Source: Styela clava (Eukaryota > Chordata > Ascidiacea > Stolidobranchia > Styelidae). From it: DNA of 64,000 bases. Below are positions 48,300-60,855 of the stretch, piece by piece (the stretch's first letter is position 1; every line of letters starts with the position of its first letter). Both the position numbers and the translations under genes were made by a program. The stretch lies in NCBI RefSeq assembly GCF_964204865.1, contig NC_135257.1, positions 2,356,001 through 2,420,000 on the forward strand. Reading direction: 5' to 3'. The notes beneath the pieces are model-generated. The model had not been told where the DNA came from. It saw nothing but the letters and a program-made list of their open reading frames with translations, and searched no databases.

Positions 48300-51200
48300 C
48301 CTTCAAATAAGAATAACGCAGTCTGTTGAGAAAAGAGGTAGGTTTTGAATTCATTTCCTATAGTGTTTTATTGAAAATAACATAATATAACATATATTCA
48401 TTGAATAACAGAATCAATCGATGAAATAAAGAGAATTTGAGAGGTTTTGAATGACAATCACCGGATCCTTTAAATCACTAGATCGAATTCGAACAAGAAT
48501 AAGATTGATTACTTTTTTCAAGAACTTCAGTCGTGTTAGATTCATTGCCTCTAAGGTCTATTTAAGCTATATCCCTGATCACGCTGACTGTTCTATCTTC
48601 TTGGTTAGCCCGCATATATTGGCGAGTGATGCACCACTACAATTGTTACCGTAATTCTTTCGGTACCTCTTGGAACTTCAATGGTTGCCGGTGCCTTTAT
48701 TTCAAAACAAATATCGTTGATATTTAATTCAATAGTCTTGCTGCACACTTACACAAATATATTTCTGTAACGTTTCATCTGACCGATGTATCTTTGACTT
48801 ATGAAATTGCAAATGACTTTGCTTTGAAATCACTTAGCATTCACCGTACTTAGAAAAAATGACATACGCTATGATAAAATTCTAAACCCATATTTTAAGC
48901 CTAGCTTGAAGTTGCCCGTTTGAATTATTCTATATGCTTGACTGGTACGACGACTCAAAAGGCATCAGCGAAAAGGCTGTTTAGAAAGCGAAGTATCTCT
49001 ATTCCTACAAAGTTTCTAGGTAAATTTTATTTTTTCCAAAACCTATCATCATTTGTTGTACCTTGACTGAATACTCAGCATACAACTACGAAACTACGAC
49101 CTCATACATAAAATGCTCTGAAAAGAAGTGAATATCGCAAACTGTAAACCCTCATTGTCAATATTTACATTACTCCATATTATATTGTCACCGCACCGCG
49201 TAACTCGATCGTAAATTCATATGATCGGGAAATGTGTAGTAAAACTGATAGCGCTATCGCGAGTTAATCATTCAGGATTAAGTTCGACTTTCGGTAAACT
49301 TCACCATTGACAAAATAAGTAATTCGATGTTATATGTATATCATAATTAATAATAATATTTATATTAAGATTTGCATTGAGGGGCTTATTTCATGTTTAT
49401 AAGCAAATCCCTTCTTTGGTCTCATAACAACGGAGTATCACATGTCTGTAAAATGTGTGTTTAATTAATCTTATAGTTACAAGTATACTTCACTGTTCAC
49501 GCTGAATGCATAAACTAGGTTTTAATGTATGTAACGCTATGTATATATGAAGGTTACTTTACTATGCCGCGTAACAATTTAGTGAATTTGCTTTTTAAAG
49601 CCAGCTAAAACGATGAGTTATCGGATAATATATACATCGGAATATCGTTTCGTCAACGTAATCCGTAAAATTTTCAAGTTTTTCCTATTCAGCAAAAACC
49701 CATGTTCATTTCGTACATATGTTGTTTGTTTTATTAGAACAATCATTGTTCCAGAAACATATACTGGTATATCAAGTTACTGTTAATATGTACATCTAGC
49801 ATAAAGGATGTATAGTGTAGTCCATTTTATGCCACCCATACAATATTTTTGACTGCGATTTGGGTAATGTTCTATAACCACCACCACCTTAACTTCATTA
49901 GTATCAAACATTTTTAAAAATTTGAGTCGAAGATTTCGACAGCTCGAGAAGTAACTATACGCGTCCATTATATGTATATATAAGTATACCAATGAATATT
50001 TCAGTCTCTGGCCTCAAAGACATGAGCCAATGCACTGATATAATCACGACCACAGCATGTTCAAATGAAGTAGTTCGATTGCTTTAGTGTTTGTAAAAAC
50101 ATGCAGATCACAGATAGGGATAAACAAAGGGCTAACGATATGTTTGTTACTGACTCCTTAAGATTTCACAAGTGCATGTTTGCCTGCTCCTCTTTGACAC
50201 TGCAACCCATACGGTAACTTGTATTTTCGAACTCAGTACTCTGGTCTGAATACAAAGATTTACATGAAATATGAATACGTTTTAATAAAAAACAGTTCTA
50301 TGGAAGAGTTGGCTTCACTGCCATTTAAACTGTTGATAGCAATAAAGAAAAGACTGTTTCGATTTAAAAGTGCGACTTTCAAAATAAATTGATTTAACAT
50401 AACTTCATATTGATATCTTGCAAGGATTACGTTAACAGGAAGATTTCAGATCGTCAATCTATGAGAAAAAATTCATAGTGCTCGATTAGAATGAATGATA
50501 CCCGATGCAACCGTAATTTTGAAACAATTTCATTAAAGCAGTATTTCATAAATCAGCAGTTTGTCATCAACGCGGCCTGTTCAAGCCGCCCATCTGAGTT
50601 TCCGGTAACAAAATCATCATTGACGCTATTTCCCTGGATGTATGCGTAATTTTGTATTTAGTGTGAGGTAGATTGGCTACAATTCAGTTGACCATATGAG
50701 GTATGTTTTGAAAATGGCGTTGATTTGCTCGTGCTGAATTCTGATGAACTTGGTCATATCGGTATTCGATATCGGTATCGGTGTGTCAGTACCTTTTATC
50801 CAGGTATTCAGCTATTAACTTTTTGCATAGTTAGAGAAGGTTTTCGTTAAAAGTATACATGTTATATGTCACTAACAGAATCACCTAACAAGGGGAAATA
50901 GATGGACTGGGTTCCAAGAGTTGTAACTCGACAGGAATCTATAACAAGAATGATTATTGGTTGTTTCTACACAGAACTCCGATCATATTTTTTTTATCTA
51001 GAACACAGATGTGTATTTTACTATTTTATGTTTTTCATTGATAAAAATTGCTTTTGTCGTCATCATGACTGCAGACGAGAGAAATGTAACAACTAGTTAC
51101 AGTGTGAATCTTCAGAAAAGGTACAAACCCAAAATCTTAAATATCAAACAAAGCAATTTGTCCTACAGCATTGTATAGAGAGTCTGATATCATGTTAGTT

Positions 51201-51854
51201 ATTTTAAGACATTTGTTTTGCAATCTGTTAAGCTTCGTTTAAAGCATTTTGTTTCTGTACAGGAACTCGATTAACTGTAAAATTAAATATACAATAAAAT
51301 AGGAATTCCTTACACAATTTCTTGCAAACCATTTTAATACTCTTTTGTTTTAAGAAAATATGAGCGTCAAAATCTCAAATACTATCCGAAATGGTTTCCA
51401 ATAAACAATCACTTTCTGATACACCAGAGGCAACCGACTCCATCTATATGGGGATGTTTGAAATCCACCTGTGAAAGAAACTCGGAAATGGCCTGTGTTT
51501 GGTCACATTTAGTAGGTTAGAAAAAAAAATGTGATTAACTTCTTGCCGCTAAATGTATGTACAAGCGACCATCACACTGCATGTAAATTTTACCGGAGAA
51601 GCTATTTAGATGCTCTGAATTAATATGACTAGAAAGAAATGAGCAAAATCCTTCCAACTAGGTATATATATCATTTCCTTATAATGGTCGTGCAGAATTG
51701 TACTCGACTTTTGTATATAGATTTTGCTCGCTAATATTTGAAAATGAAAAGAGGAATTTCAAGCGACTACTACAGGAATGGGTCTACTTTACATTTTGTA
51801 TGTCATTTTGAATGGCATGGCTAACATAATTTTGTTTTGAATGATGTTTTGCAG
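48300..51854. other. Intergenic; should contain the 5' part of the PAQR gene
   Basis: The region separates the dehydrogenase and PAQR genes, which diverge. The N-terminal PAQR exons (expected N-x-W-T/S-H motif) should be here, but I could not identify them. The frames at 48451, 49783 and 50902 are not recognisable. Confidence 0.4.
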
Positions 51855-54241
51855 CTTTTGTGATAACTGCAACAGCGTTCCACTGTTTTCTAAAACTTCC
51901 CGAGGAGTATTTTCTGCACGAATTGGAAGAGAAGTTCGTCATTAGTTTTTCTTTCATTGGAACGTGTACTTGCTGTCTTCTTTCTACATTGTTTCACACT
52001 TTTTATCATCATTCCGAACCTGCTTTTGAATGGTCTCTGAAGTGAGTAGTTTTTGGTTATTTGAAAAATTGAGCCGTAATTGAACTGAAAATAAGAGAAT
52101 AATGCTTAAATATATTGACATAGAGGTCCAATGACTACACAGTACTGGTAGCCTATATGCGACTTACACCAAAATTTGTTATCGATAATTTTCTTAACCC
52201 AAATCAAAGTTTTGATAAACAGTATAATTTAAAAGTGAACTGAATAATTAACTTTACTGATATTTTATAGCATTGTAAGACTGGTGCTTTACACGCATTT
52301 ATAATACAGGATTGACCTTTGTGGGATTGTTGCTGGAGTCAAAGGTCCATGGATTGCTTGGTTATATTATTCTTTCTACTGCGAACCGCTGTTCAGGGTT
52401 AGTATTTTTTTAAACGTGAGATTCATACATAACTTAGGTATTTAAATGATATTTATTATACTGATTAGCAGATGTACAAGTAAAATGGTCCACAGATGAA
52501 ATACCTGAAACGTTCCATCTATGCCCCTAACGTGCCATCAGTAGAGTAGAGTTCATAACGAGTGGTAATAATTTCATGTACATCCGCAATATTGCAATTG
52601 TCTTCACAGCATATATATTGTGCACAGCTCCATTGGCCAATGTAAATGTTATGAACGACTGGTACCTTTTTTTCTTCAAATTGTTCTTAAAATACTGTAT
52701 TTCTGTAAACGAAAAATACGCATGTTCCCTTTTTATTCAGGATTTCTACATGGTCATTGTGTTATTAAATGCGGTATGTGGCGTTTGGTTCGTCACACGA
52801 AGTCATTTGTTAAGAGAAGGAAAAACTAAAGACAGGTTAAGTGAGTTTTGGCGTTCAAATAATTTGAAAAGTAAATCTAAGTCTGGTTCAAATTATTTCT
52901 AACAGCAAACCACGCATTTGTGTTTTTGAATTGCTTTCCTTTTTCCGAATTAAAGATTCTGAATTTACAAAATTGAATGATTATAAATTAAAATCAATTC
53001 TGAAGTCCTAGATCGAATCATCTAAGAATATGCTTTAATAAAAGTACAGTTCATCATAAAATATTATTTCCAAGACTAGACATTGGAAAAATCGTATATA
53101 TTATGAGGTTTAACGAAATCAATATTATGTTTCGAAAAGCATTAAAAAGTCTCTGTATACGCAGGCATGTTATATATATATATGTTTTGCAGGAGTTCTT
53201 ATCTCCGTGTTTTCTCTTTGTCTACCTGGATATTTAAGAATATTTTATCGAGATGGACTGTTATCGGCAATGAATAGTGGACATGGGTGGGCCCTTCTTG
53301 GGTTCTGTTTCGCGGGAATCGGTGTGTATGACAAAAATCCTTTATAACTAATATAATTACTTTTTGTCTGGTCGTGTATCTATCTGATATGATTGATTTA
53401 AATTGTATCAAACATTATTTTAGGAAATTTCTGTCACAGTACTATTCATACGGCGCTAGTAGCTGATAAGAAATTTTAACACTTTTAGAAAATTCGGAGC
53501 GTTATTTAGCAAAGTGCTATGATTACGAAAAAAAACAATCATTCACAAAAGAGAAAAACATAAGTGTTGGATGGTCATTGTGATAATATCAGTGTCACCG
53601 TCACAAATGATCTGCATGACGTAAAGACGTTCATAGCATGAATCAGTATATAACATTAATATCATAATTATATTTGAGTGAGCCGATGAATTGTATTTCA
53701 TGATTCCATTTGCTTCTTCCTCTTCAGGAATTTATGTATTTGCCACGAAGATTCCAGAAAGTTGGTATTCTGAAAAGTATGACAATGTGGTAAGTCAGAA
53801 TTGTTTTATCGCCCAAAAATTGAGAAAAATACGAATCAGAGTTTTGGGCTTGATAAACAAAAAATGCTAAAACAATTGCCTCTAGACCTAGAGTGCCTCT
53901 TCACTGAAATTCTTTCCATGGCGTTACGCTGCGATTTTAAGATACGTTTTTGATTTCAACTTTTTGTTCCTGTGGGCTAAAACTTTTGTTAAAAAGTCAA
54001 AACTTGTGTCATGAATGACTTCAATTTTAAGAAATTAGTGAGAATACTGGATTTAACAAATATTGTGGCCTGTTGGTTATGTTTGTAGTTCTCGCAGAAA
54101 CATAACTTATTTTACTTACAGATCAACAGTCACGTAATATTCCACATTGCCGCGACAATGTGTATGTGGTCGGTGACAATGATGCTTTGGTCATTACGAG
54201 AGCAAAGGCTAATTATTGGAGACACTTGTCCCAGATCATAA
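51855..54241 (+). CDS. PAQR family (adiponectin-receptor-like) membrane protein, 5' end not found
   Basis: The exons are 51855-52041, 52310-52397, 52741-52840, 53193-53321, 53728-53789 and 54122-54241. Junction phases all agree, and the stop TAA is at 54239-54241. Conserved PAQR features are visible in order: STLFHTFYHHSE (Ser and His of the metal site), IDLCGI (Asp), WIAWLYYSFYCEP, then KIPESWYSEKYDN and SHVIFHI (H-x3-H). These are the residues that bind zinc in adiponectin receptors and underlie their ceramidase-type activity. About seven hydrophobic spans are expected, and the pieces here cover TM2 onwards. The first exon shown needs one base from an upstream exon, so the protein start is missing. 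The C-terminus is short (CPRS). The class within PAQR cannot be named from this fragment. Confidence 0.85.
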
Positions 54242-56696
54242 TGGTGCGATAAAAGAAATATAAAGACTGGCCATATAGAAATTAATATACTTGTAAAATT
54301 CACCTAGTTTGGTATCGCTTCTCCGTATTATTTAATGTAAATATTTTATTCATTTCAATTGCATAAGTCTACAACGAAGGTCTAACAATTCATTATTGAT
54401 AATTTAATATTATACCTGATCTTCTGCTGATTACGTATGCGTTGTAAGTTGTAATTAACGTGATTTCTATGAATTCTATAAAGCAAAATGTTTGTGGTTT
54501 GTCAACGCAGTTCAGCACAACTAATTGTTGCAAATTTGTCAGATTGAAATTTTATTTCAGATTTCATATATTAAAAGAGACACGTTTTTCGCGAATAATA
54601 GTTTTTTACTCCAGCTGTCTACTTGTTTCCCGGTGTAAAATGAAGTTTTTTCGTTTTCATTATGAACTATGAACTACAAATCTATTTATATTTATGCGTT
54701 TGAGCTGAAGGAGAAGCTGTACAATGCGTATGCTTAGGTATAGAAGTATTTTTATTGAAGGATTCTGTACTATATATTTTTACATAAAGGATTCGCTGAG
54801 CAAAGGCGCAGAGTTTGGACGGGATCAATAGTATCGCAAAAAACAACGTTGTTGGTTGTTCAACAATGTCATATAAGTGTGTCGTCATGAAGGGCGTCAA
54901 AGTTACAAACAGTTGATTTAAGGCCCATTCAGAAGTTTACAATCTATGTTAATTAAGTATTAACATATAGAATCTTGTTCGTTTTATACATTTTTTTCGT
55001 TACTTTGTCCAATATTGTTGATTTAAGATGAAAAAAAGTTAATGAATGAAAAAACTTTTTCCCATGCGCGCTAAATTATCAAGAAAAAATTCGCTGAACT
55101 CTTACACGAAAAAAAACCTTGCTTCAAATAAACTCTTGTGATCGTTAATGTGTACTTCATGCTTTTGGAAGCTCGCGAAATTGAAGAAAGTAGTGTCTAC
55201 CTCCATTGTTATGTAACAGTTACGTAACAATTGAGGTATTCCCTATACTTAACAGAAAGTAAACGACATAGAAATGTAAAATGAATCAAATGATTCATAT
55301 ACACAGCACTTAAAATCAGGAACAATTAAACATTTATAATAAATGCAATATGTAAAATATTCAATCATATATATATCAGTTATGTTAAACACAGTTCTGA
55401 TCATTTTCGGGGCGCACATAGCAAATCGCCACGGTGCACTTATTTTTATAAACATCAAAGTGAATCAGCGATTTCATTTTTTCTATCCACTGATATACGC
55501 TGTGAATCGTAGGGTTTGTATGAATTGGTTGGGACGGATTCGGCCCGCGGAGTGAAATAATCCGTCCCGTGACGCTTCACTGAATGTGAACTGCTGTTTT
55601 GACGATTAGGTATGTTTTTTACGTAACAGAATTTACTGTGAGACACGTGTAGACTGAATTATATTATAACTCAACAAGTATTTAATTCACAATTACTCGT
55701 TTTATTATCCTATGATTTAATTACAGTTAGACAAATAGTAACAAAACGCAGAAAAGTTTGAGGCTAAGTGCAAAAGGTTTAATGGCGGAGAAAATATTCA
55801 AATGGAATTTTTTGGATGCAATGCAATGAGAAGATATAACTATATTCTATTCGAGAGATGTGTCACCGCTGGATTTTTATGAAAAGTATCTTCTTGAAGG
55901 AAATCTCTATCCAAATTTGACAAACCAGGCGAATCAAATTTACATCGATTTTTGGAAGTTCATATGCCTGTTAACAAATATTTTCAAAAATGAACATTAA
56001 AAAAGAACAAGCTGAGAACACGAATTTCCATTTAAAAGGGTTTTAATCTTGGCTTTTCACTAGTGTCCTATTTAGAAAATGTATCCCATTTAGTCGAAAA
56101 TGTATCACGCGTGTTGCAACAAATACAGCCACCTTAAATGTCATTTGTAAATTCTTTTCTATAAGTAAGAAGACTAAGTCGAGTACACGAGTTGTCGCCG
56201 TTTTCGCGCGCTGCTTAAAATTTAAACCCTTGATTTGTGTGAAAAAATTGTGATTTATCGGCCATCCGTTCGGTTTTTATTTTATTTTTTAAATATGTGC
56301 GGTCCGCCAAGCCTTGCAACCCTTAATTTTGACCCGCGAGCGACAAAAGGTACCAACCCCTGCTGTAGATAATAGGTGTAGTAAAATCAAAAATCATCTA
56401 GTTCTAGATGAACCGAAATAGATGATATCATTTTACATGGTATGATTTTTATTTCATGACATAAAATCTCGTAGCTCCGGGTGAGAGCGTGTGTTGTCTT
56501 CATTACAATTATAGCGACACCCAGGTTCGATTTTCGTCGACCGTTGATTGTTCGAGTGACGCGTTTTGATTTCGAATAAAGACGGTTATACTATGGTACG
56601 TTATGTGTTTTTTTGATAAGAATTTGAATAAATACTTGTTATGGACACCGCGATGATACAATTTAAAATAGGCTAGTGTGGAAAAAAAAAAAGTAT
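54242..56696. other. Intergenic; hairpin at 55531 and a hAT right end near 56362
   Basis: GGGACGGATT (55531-55540) and AATCCGTCCC (55559-55568) form a 10-bp hairpin. At 56345-56362, AAAAGGTACCAACCCCTG is the inverse of a CAGGGGTTGGTACC hAT terminus. About 55735-56040 has faint transposase-like phrases (DFYEKYLLEGNLYP; KKEQAENTNFHLK), probably a degraded hAT. The left end was not found. Confidence 0.35.
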
Positions 56697-56856
56697 GTGA
56701 CAAACAGGGCAAATGTGATACAAGCAGGGCGAGTGTGGGACAAGTCGGACAAATGTGAGATATGCGGTACAATTGCGGTACAAGCATGACGAGTGTGATG
56801 AAAGTAGGACAAGTTTAGGACAAGCAGGTCAGGTGTGAGACAATCAGGATATCAGT
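56697..56856 (+). repeat. Minisatellite, eight diverged 20-bp units
   Basis: The typical unit is GTGATACAAGCAGGGCGAGT. Successive starts are at 56697 (18 nt), then 56715, 56735, 56755, 56775, 56795, 56815 and 56835, an exact 20-bp period. Units differ from each other by several bases, so the array is old. The open frame on the minus strand is only the repeat in translation. Confidence 0.85.
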
Positions 56857-57020
56857 GAGTCATTAACAAGTATTTATTCAAATTTTAATTAGGAATGCAC
56901 CATAGACTAACTGAATTTAGGCTGTTCGTCAAAAACCTTGTAAGTACTAAACCAAAATAATTAATTGGATGAAAATAATCAAATTGCACAAATCATTATT
57001 ATGGTTTGCAAAAAAGAAAA

Positions 57021-57123
57021 GCCTACGACACACGGTATTCCCAGTCGGTCACCCATGCAAGTCCGAGCCTGAGGTCGCCTAATCTTCTAGATCAGACGAG
57101 ATCGGTGCAATCAACATGGCTTG
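57021..57123 (-). pseudogene. 5S rRNA-like pseudogene
   Basis: On the minus strand the sequence shows GCACCGATCTCGTCTGATCT, then CAGGCTCGGACTTGCATGGG, TGACCGACTGGGAATACCG and TGTCGTAGGC, followed by TTTTCTTTTTT, a pol III terminator. These match the 5S rRNA 3' half and loop B/C regions. About seven bases are missing before ACTTGCATGGG (usually TTAGTACTTGGATGGG). The first ten bases do not match, and the internal control region is altered. It is more likely a retrocopy or a 5S-headed SINE remnant than a working gene. Confidence 0.65.
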
Positions 57124-58119
57124 GTCCTATTTATTATCAAGGAGCAGCGTCCAAAAGTAGAGACTGACGAAGCGTAAATTTGTAAACAAAGTTCATTCAA
57201 AAGAAATTCTCGAATAAATCTCAAAGTGGAAATATTAGATAAGTTATCCACCTTTGGTATATTTTCGTTGGGTTTTAAGAACAATGTAAGTTCTAGGAGG
57301 CGAACAAACATCTGCCTGTGTTATAACTTCACTGTTTGTATTTTACTGCTCCTGCGTATGCATTTATTATCATAATGCTCACAAATTTGATAAAATTTAT
57401 GCTATGAAAACTATATAAATAGGGTAAATCCCGGGGAAGCCTCCCAACTATTCTCCATTCAGATAATTAAGTTTTTTTTTTCTGGTCAGCAATTACAAGA
57501 ATTGAGGCTTCTAAATATCTCACGTTCTATTATGCGAGATTTTAGTAAAGAGGCATTCCTCATAACATTCATCGCATCCAAGGCAATAGCCGGACTTACG
57601 ACACAAATGCACCTCATTGCGATCTACACTGAACGCTAATTCTTTGATTCCCACAAGCATTGCACCATTTCGTTTCAATTGTCGTTATAAATGACTCGTT
57701 TTATTGCTAGCATCTTATGATGTGACTTCTAATTACTTTTGTTGTGTTGTTAAAGCTAATATTGGCAAAACAAAGCAGCTGGCTGTTAAGGCGAATTACT
57801 GCGTTTGACTATTTTCATTGTGAATATAATAGGCATAGTCTATATTTCTATAATCACAGCATTGTATGGAATGTCAAAATTCATATACAGGTATGTATAA
57901 TCGGCAAGAGTATTGTTGTAAATAGAGAATAAGCTGGCACTAGATATAATAATGAGTTACAAATACATTTCATTAACAAACTTATGGATATAACATGAGA
58001 GCAACGCTCAAATATATGGACACGTGGACTAGAGCGAAGCAGGGTTTACCTTTGACGTTACCGGTACCGTACCCTCAAAAAGTTCCGGGTTTTCAGTCGC
58101 AAGAATTTTCACAGTCAGC
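57124..58119. other. Non-coding stretch, nothing recognised
   Basis: Near 57990-58025 a short ATATATGGACACG motif resembles part of the 432-bp MITE interior. No gene is supported. Confidence 0.4.
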
Positions 58120-58400
58120 CGTCACGCTTGGCGGATTAAAAACCGTGTTCCCGTAATTAAAAATTAATACAGCGCAATATTGGATGAAATATTAGATCTT
58201 ATAAGATTCATAGAAAATTCAGGAATAAATGAAAGTAATAGCCTTCTGGCAAAAAATCCAATCTTGAACCACTGAAAATTCCAAAGCAATTGGTCCAGTA
58301 TTCGAAGAGAAAAGCGATTTTTTAATGATAATAATGACGGAAGAAAATAACTACAACAAAATTTTGAAACGATCGTTATGGCCACTAAACGTGTCCAATA
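58120..58400 (-). repeat. hAT-associated dispersed repeat, second copy (-)
   Basis: It carries the same blocks as 22838-23110: CACGCTTGGCGGATTAAAAA, TTGGATGAAATATTAGATCT, AATTGGTCCAGTATTCGAAG and GAAACGATCGTTATGGCCAC. TACCGGTACCGTACCC at about 58058 just outside suggests the element extends left. Confidence 0.65.
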
Positions 58401-58489
58401 AATGGATGGTTAGGGGAACAAATACAACGGCGACGGTTCAAACGAAGGTACCTTGAGTCATTGGGAGCTTGACCCTGTGTATAATCCTT

Positions 58490-58519
58490 CAAATATATAT
58501 ATATATATATATATATAAT
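58490..58519. repeat. TA microsatellite
   Basis: An uninterrupted TA run of about 24 bp. Confidence 0.8.
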
Positions 58520-59194
58520 GTGATTGAGTCAACTCACCGCATTTCACGTAGGGTCGTTGGCTGATAATATTTTTAGTATCAATCCAGTCGATTTATTAGT
58601 ATTGTGTTACTAATTATTAGTATTTAGATATGATACGAAAATAGCTTGCCAGGCGTTATTGCTGACAGAAAACAGACGGAGTTACCGTTGCTACTATAGG
58701 CAGGGTTACCATATTTTTGTAACAAAGACAACGACCTCTTAGCTGTGATTTTGTGAGTTCACATTTTCCAATTTTACTACATAGGCTTACATTTCTACAT
58801 TTAATTTATTGCCCATATTGTTATCGAAATTTCATGCGCATATTCTCTGTCCAAATATCAGGTTCAGTTCAAAAAATAAAAGGGAATTAACGTTAACGAT
58901 ACCGGTACAAATAATTCGAACTTAGACTAATTGAATAAAAATAACATTATCTCTTTCCACAAAATATCAAGTATATTTATGAGTAGGGATGTAAGTTTCG
59001 AATATTTTTTTTTTCGAATCGAATACCGAATATTTTTTTTCGAATCGAATATTTCCGAATCGATTCTGATTAATACAACATCACTTTTTCTTCGACTTTA
59101 TTCAACACACACAAGGTTATTTTTCAGTAAATACGCATATCATGCAAAAATGGCTCTAATGTTTAATTGAGGTGAACAATAAACCAGCAATCAT

Positions 59195-59662
59195 TCACTG
59201 CTGCATCAAACTTCGGTTGCAGTGCAAGAAGTTCAACTCATTTACGTGTGTGCCACTGAGTCTGGTTCTCAATCTGGAAACTGTCAGACCAGCAGAAGAG
59301 AAGGCTCTCTCTGCTGGTGCTGATGTACACGGTATAGCCAAGTACCGAATGGCCATTTTGTGTAAGGATGGAGAATCAGTTTTTCGGGCATGCCACCACA
59401 ATAATGGGTCTAGCTGCTCTGTATTTCTGTCCAATTTCTCTTTTAAATACTGTGAAATATCCTCTGAGACTTTAGATGCATTTTCCTCCGATTCAGAGGA
59501 GCTTGACTGTTCAATGCCTATCGAAAATAGTCCTTGGAGAGGGTTTTGTTCCACGTTTGGAGCAGTAACCACAGAAGGTTCAACATGTATTTCATCTTGT
59601 ATTTCTGGCATTGAGGCTTCAGTGGCTTCCATTTCTAGAGAAACTCTGACCTTGAAACACAA
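59195..59662 (-). pseudogene. hAT transposase C-terminal region
   Basis: The frame ends with MAIRYLAIPCTSAPAERAFS, then SAGLTVSRLRTRLSGTHVNE and LNFLHCNRSL. This is the complete hAT dimerisation block (AERxFSxAG...R..LxxxxVNELxFL). Upstream is a Ser/Glu-rich linker. The next piece upstream is at 59808-60269. Whether an intron or decay separates the two cannot be decided here. It is close to the family of the relic at 1641 and better preserved. Confidence 0.75.
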
Positions 59663-59807
59663 AAAAAAATATTAGATGGGTTGTACAAGTCTATAAATGA
59701 TATGAAAAGGATAATGTTAGTTGAACCACTTATAAAACTCACATAATGAACAACAGAATCCTCCCAACACACGGAAAAGAAAAAACTACAGTTGTAAATT
59801 AGGAACA

Positions 59808-60269
59808 TCACAGCCTATGCGTTTGAAAGAGTAGTTTTGACCTGACTTTACAAATGTAAATAATACGGTGGTATACCAGATTGTAAGTGAATATTAACTG
59901 GACCCTGAAAGAACGATCAAAAACTTTCCCTTTATGACAGGGATGGAGCCACGTTGCTTTTTGGAACAAGTTGACCTCTTCTTGACTGGGTGTTTCCAGT
60001 ATGGAACGAAATCGAAGTTTAAGAGAATTTATGAGAGTGTTGCAAAATTCATTCGTAACAGCTGATAGTGTCCCACCCTCATTTCTCCTTTCCTCACAAT
60101 GGCCCAACAGCCCTTTTGCGAGAGGAATCAAAGAAGAAACTGTTACATAGTCACCTTCAAGGTGGTCAGAGGCAGACTGTACCGTGTTCAAGTGTTTTCC
60201 CCGCCAATAACATTGTTGTGACGTGTTTGACGAGTGCTGGTTTAAAATGCTAAACAGAATGTTCATCAC
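59808..60269 (-). pseudogene. hAT transposase middle region
   Basis: The frame contains SASDHLEGDYVTVSSLIPLA, then LINSLKLRFRSILE and ATWLHPCHKGKVF. It follows the layout of ZBED/hAT transposases, in which a T/S-x-L/I-IP block precedes a xxATxLDPRxK-type motif (here ATWLHPCHK). No zinc-finger BED domain was found further upstream. Confidence 0.55.
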
Positions 60270-60647
60270 TCAGCGTGACAAGCTTATTTCACTTATTGGA
60301 AAAAGATTAGACGTACCTGTGTCGCTGAGGCTTATTCCTTCTGCACCATTGAGCGCACAGTATTTAGCAATCCCTTTTCAAAATTTATGGTAATACACAT
60401 TGTGACAGTCTTTTACGTCATGCTCATCCACGCATTTATAGACATAGGCAAGGAGGCACAAATCACTATTTACAGGAATTCCTTCTAGTCAGAGAATTTC
60501 AAAAACGAAATATCATTTTTACCGCAAATATTCGAGAGTACAAATTCACATGGGTGGTAATATATACGAGTATAGGTGTAATTTGTATACAATTGTTAAA
60601 TAAATGAGTGCAAAATCATACTATATCTGATGTATGTGGATGAAAAG
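60270..60647. other. Non-coding stretch, nothing recognised
   Basis: No supported exon. It may contain the decayed 5' part of the hAT element to its left. Confidence 0.4.
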
Positions 60648-60855
60648 CAGGCTCGACCATGGGACATATTTTTCTGTCACATCACATGGCAATTTATGAC
60701 CGTCCCATTCAATCCTATTGGATTCTCATTGTAATACAGTTCAATGAAGATTTGGTTTTGGTCTCTACTACACAGAAGTACATGTACAAAGATACTTACA
60801 AAACTACAAATATTATTGACCTTGTTAACTTCAAAATTTAGAAGTACACCAAAAT
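60648..60855 (-). mobile_element. 432-bp MITE family, copy C (truncated)
   Basis: It starts CAGGCTCGACCATGGGACAT and continues with GGCAATTTATGACCGTCCCA, ATTGTAATACAGTTCAATGA and TCTACTACACAGAAGTACAT, in the same order as copy B at 43586. It stops after about 205 bp, and the other terminus is missing. Confidence 0.65.

Larger units (their letters stand above)
58984..60269 (-). mobile_element. hAT transposon, decayed, one end identified
   Basis: TAGGGATG at 58984 matches the terminus of the 1131-2325 element. It is followed by repeated TTTCGAATCGAATA motifs (to about 59070), again like that element. Transposase pieces on the minus strand lie inside (59195-59662 and 59808-60269). The far end (expected CATCCCTA beyond 60270) and a target duplication were not found. 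Confidence 0.6.

Noticed and set aside
56509..56787. 92-codon minus-strand frame
   Set aside because: Part of it is the 20-bp minisatellite in translation.
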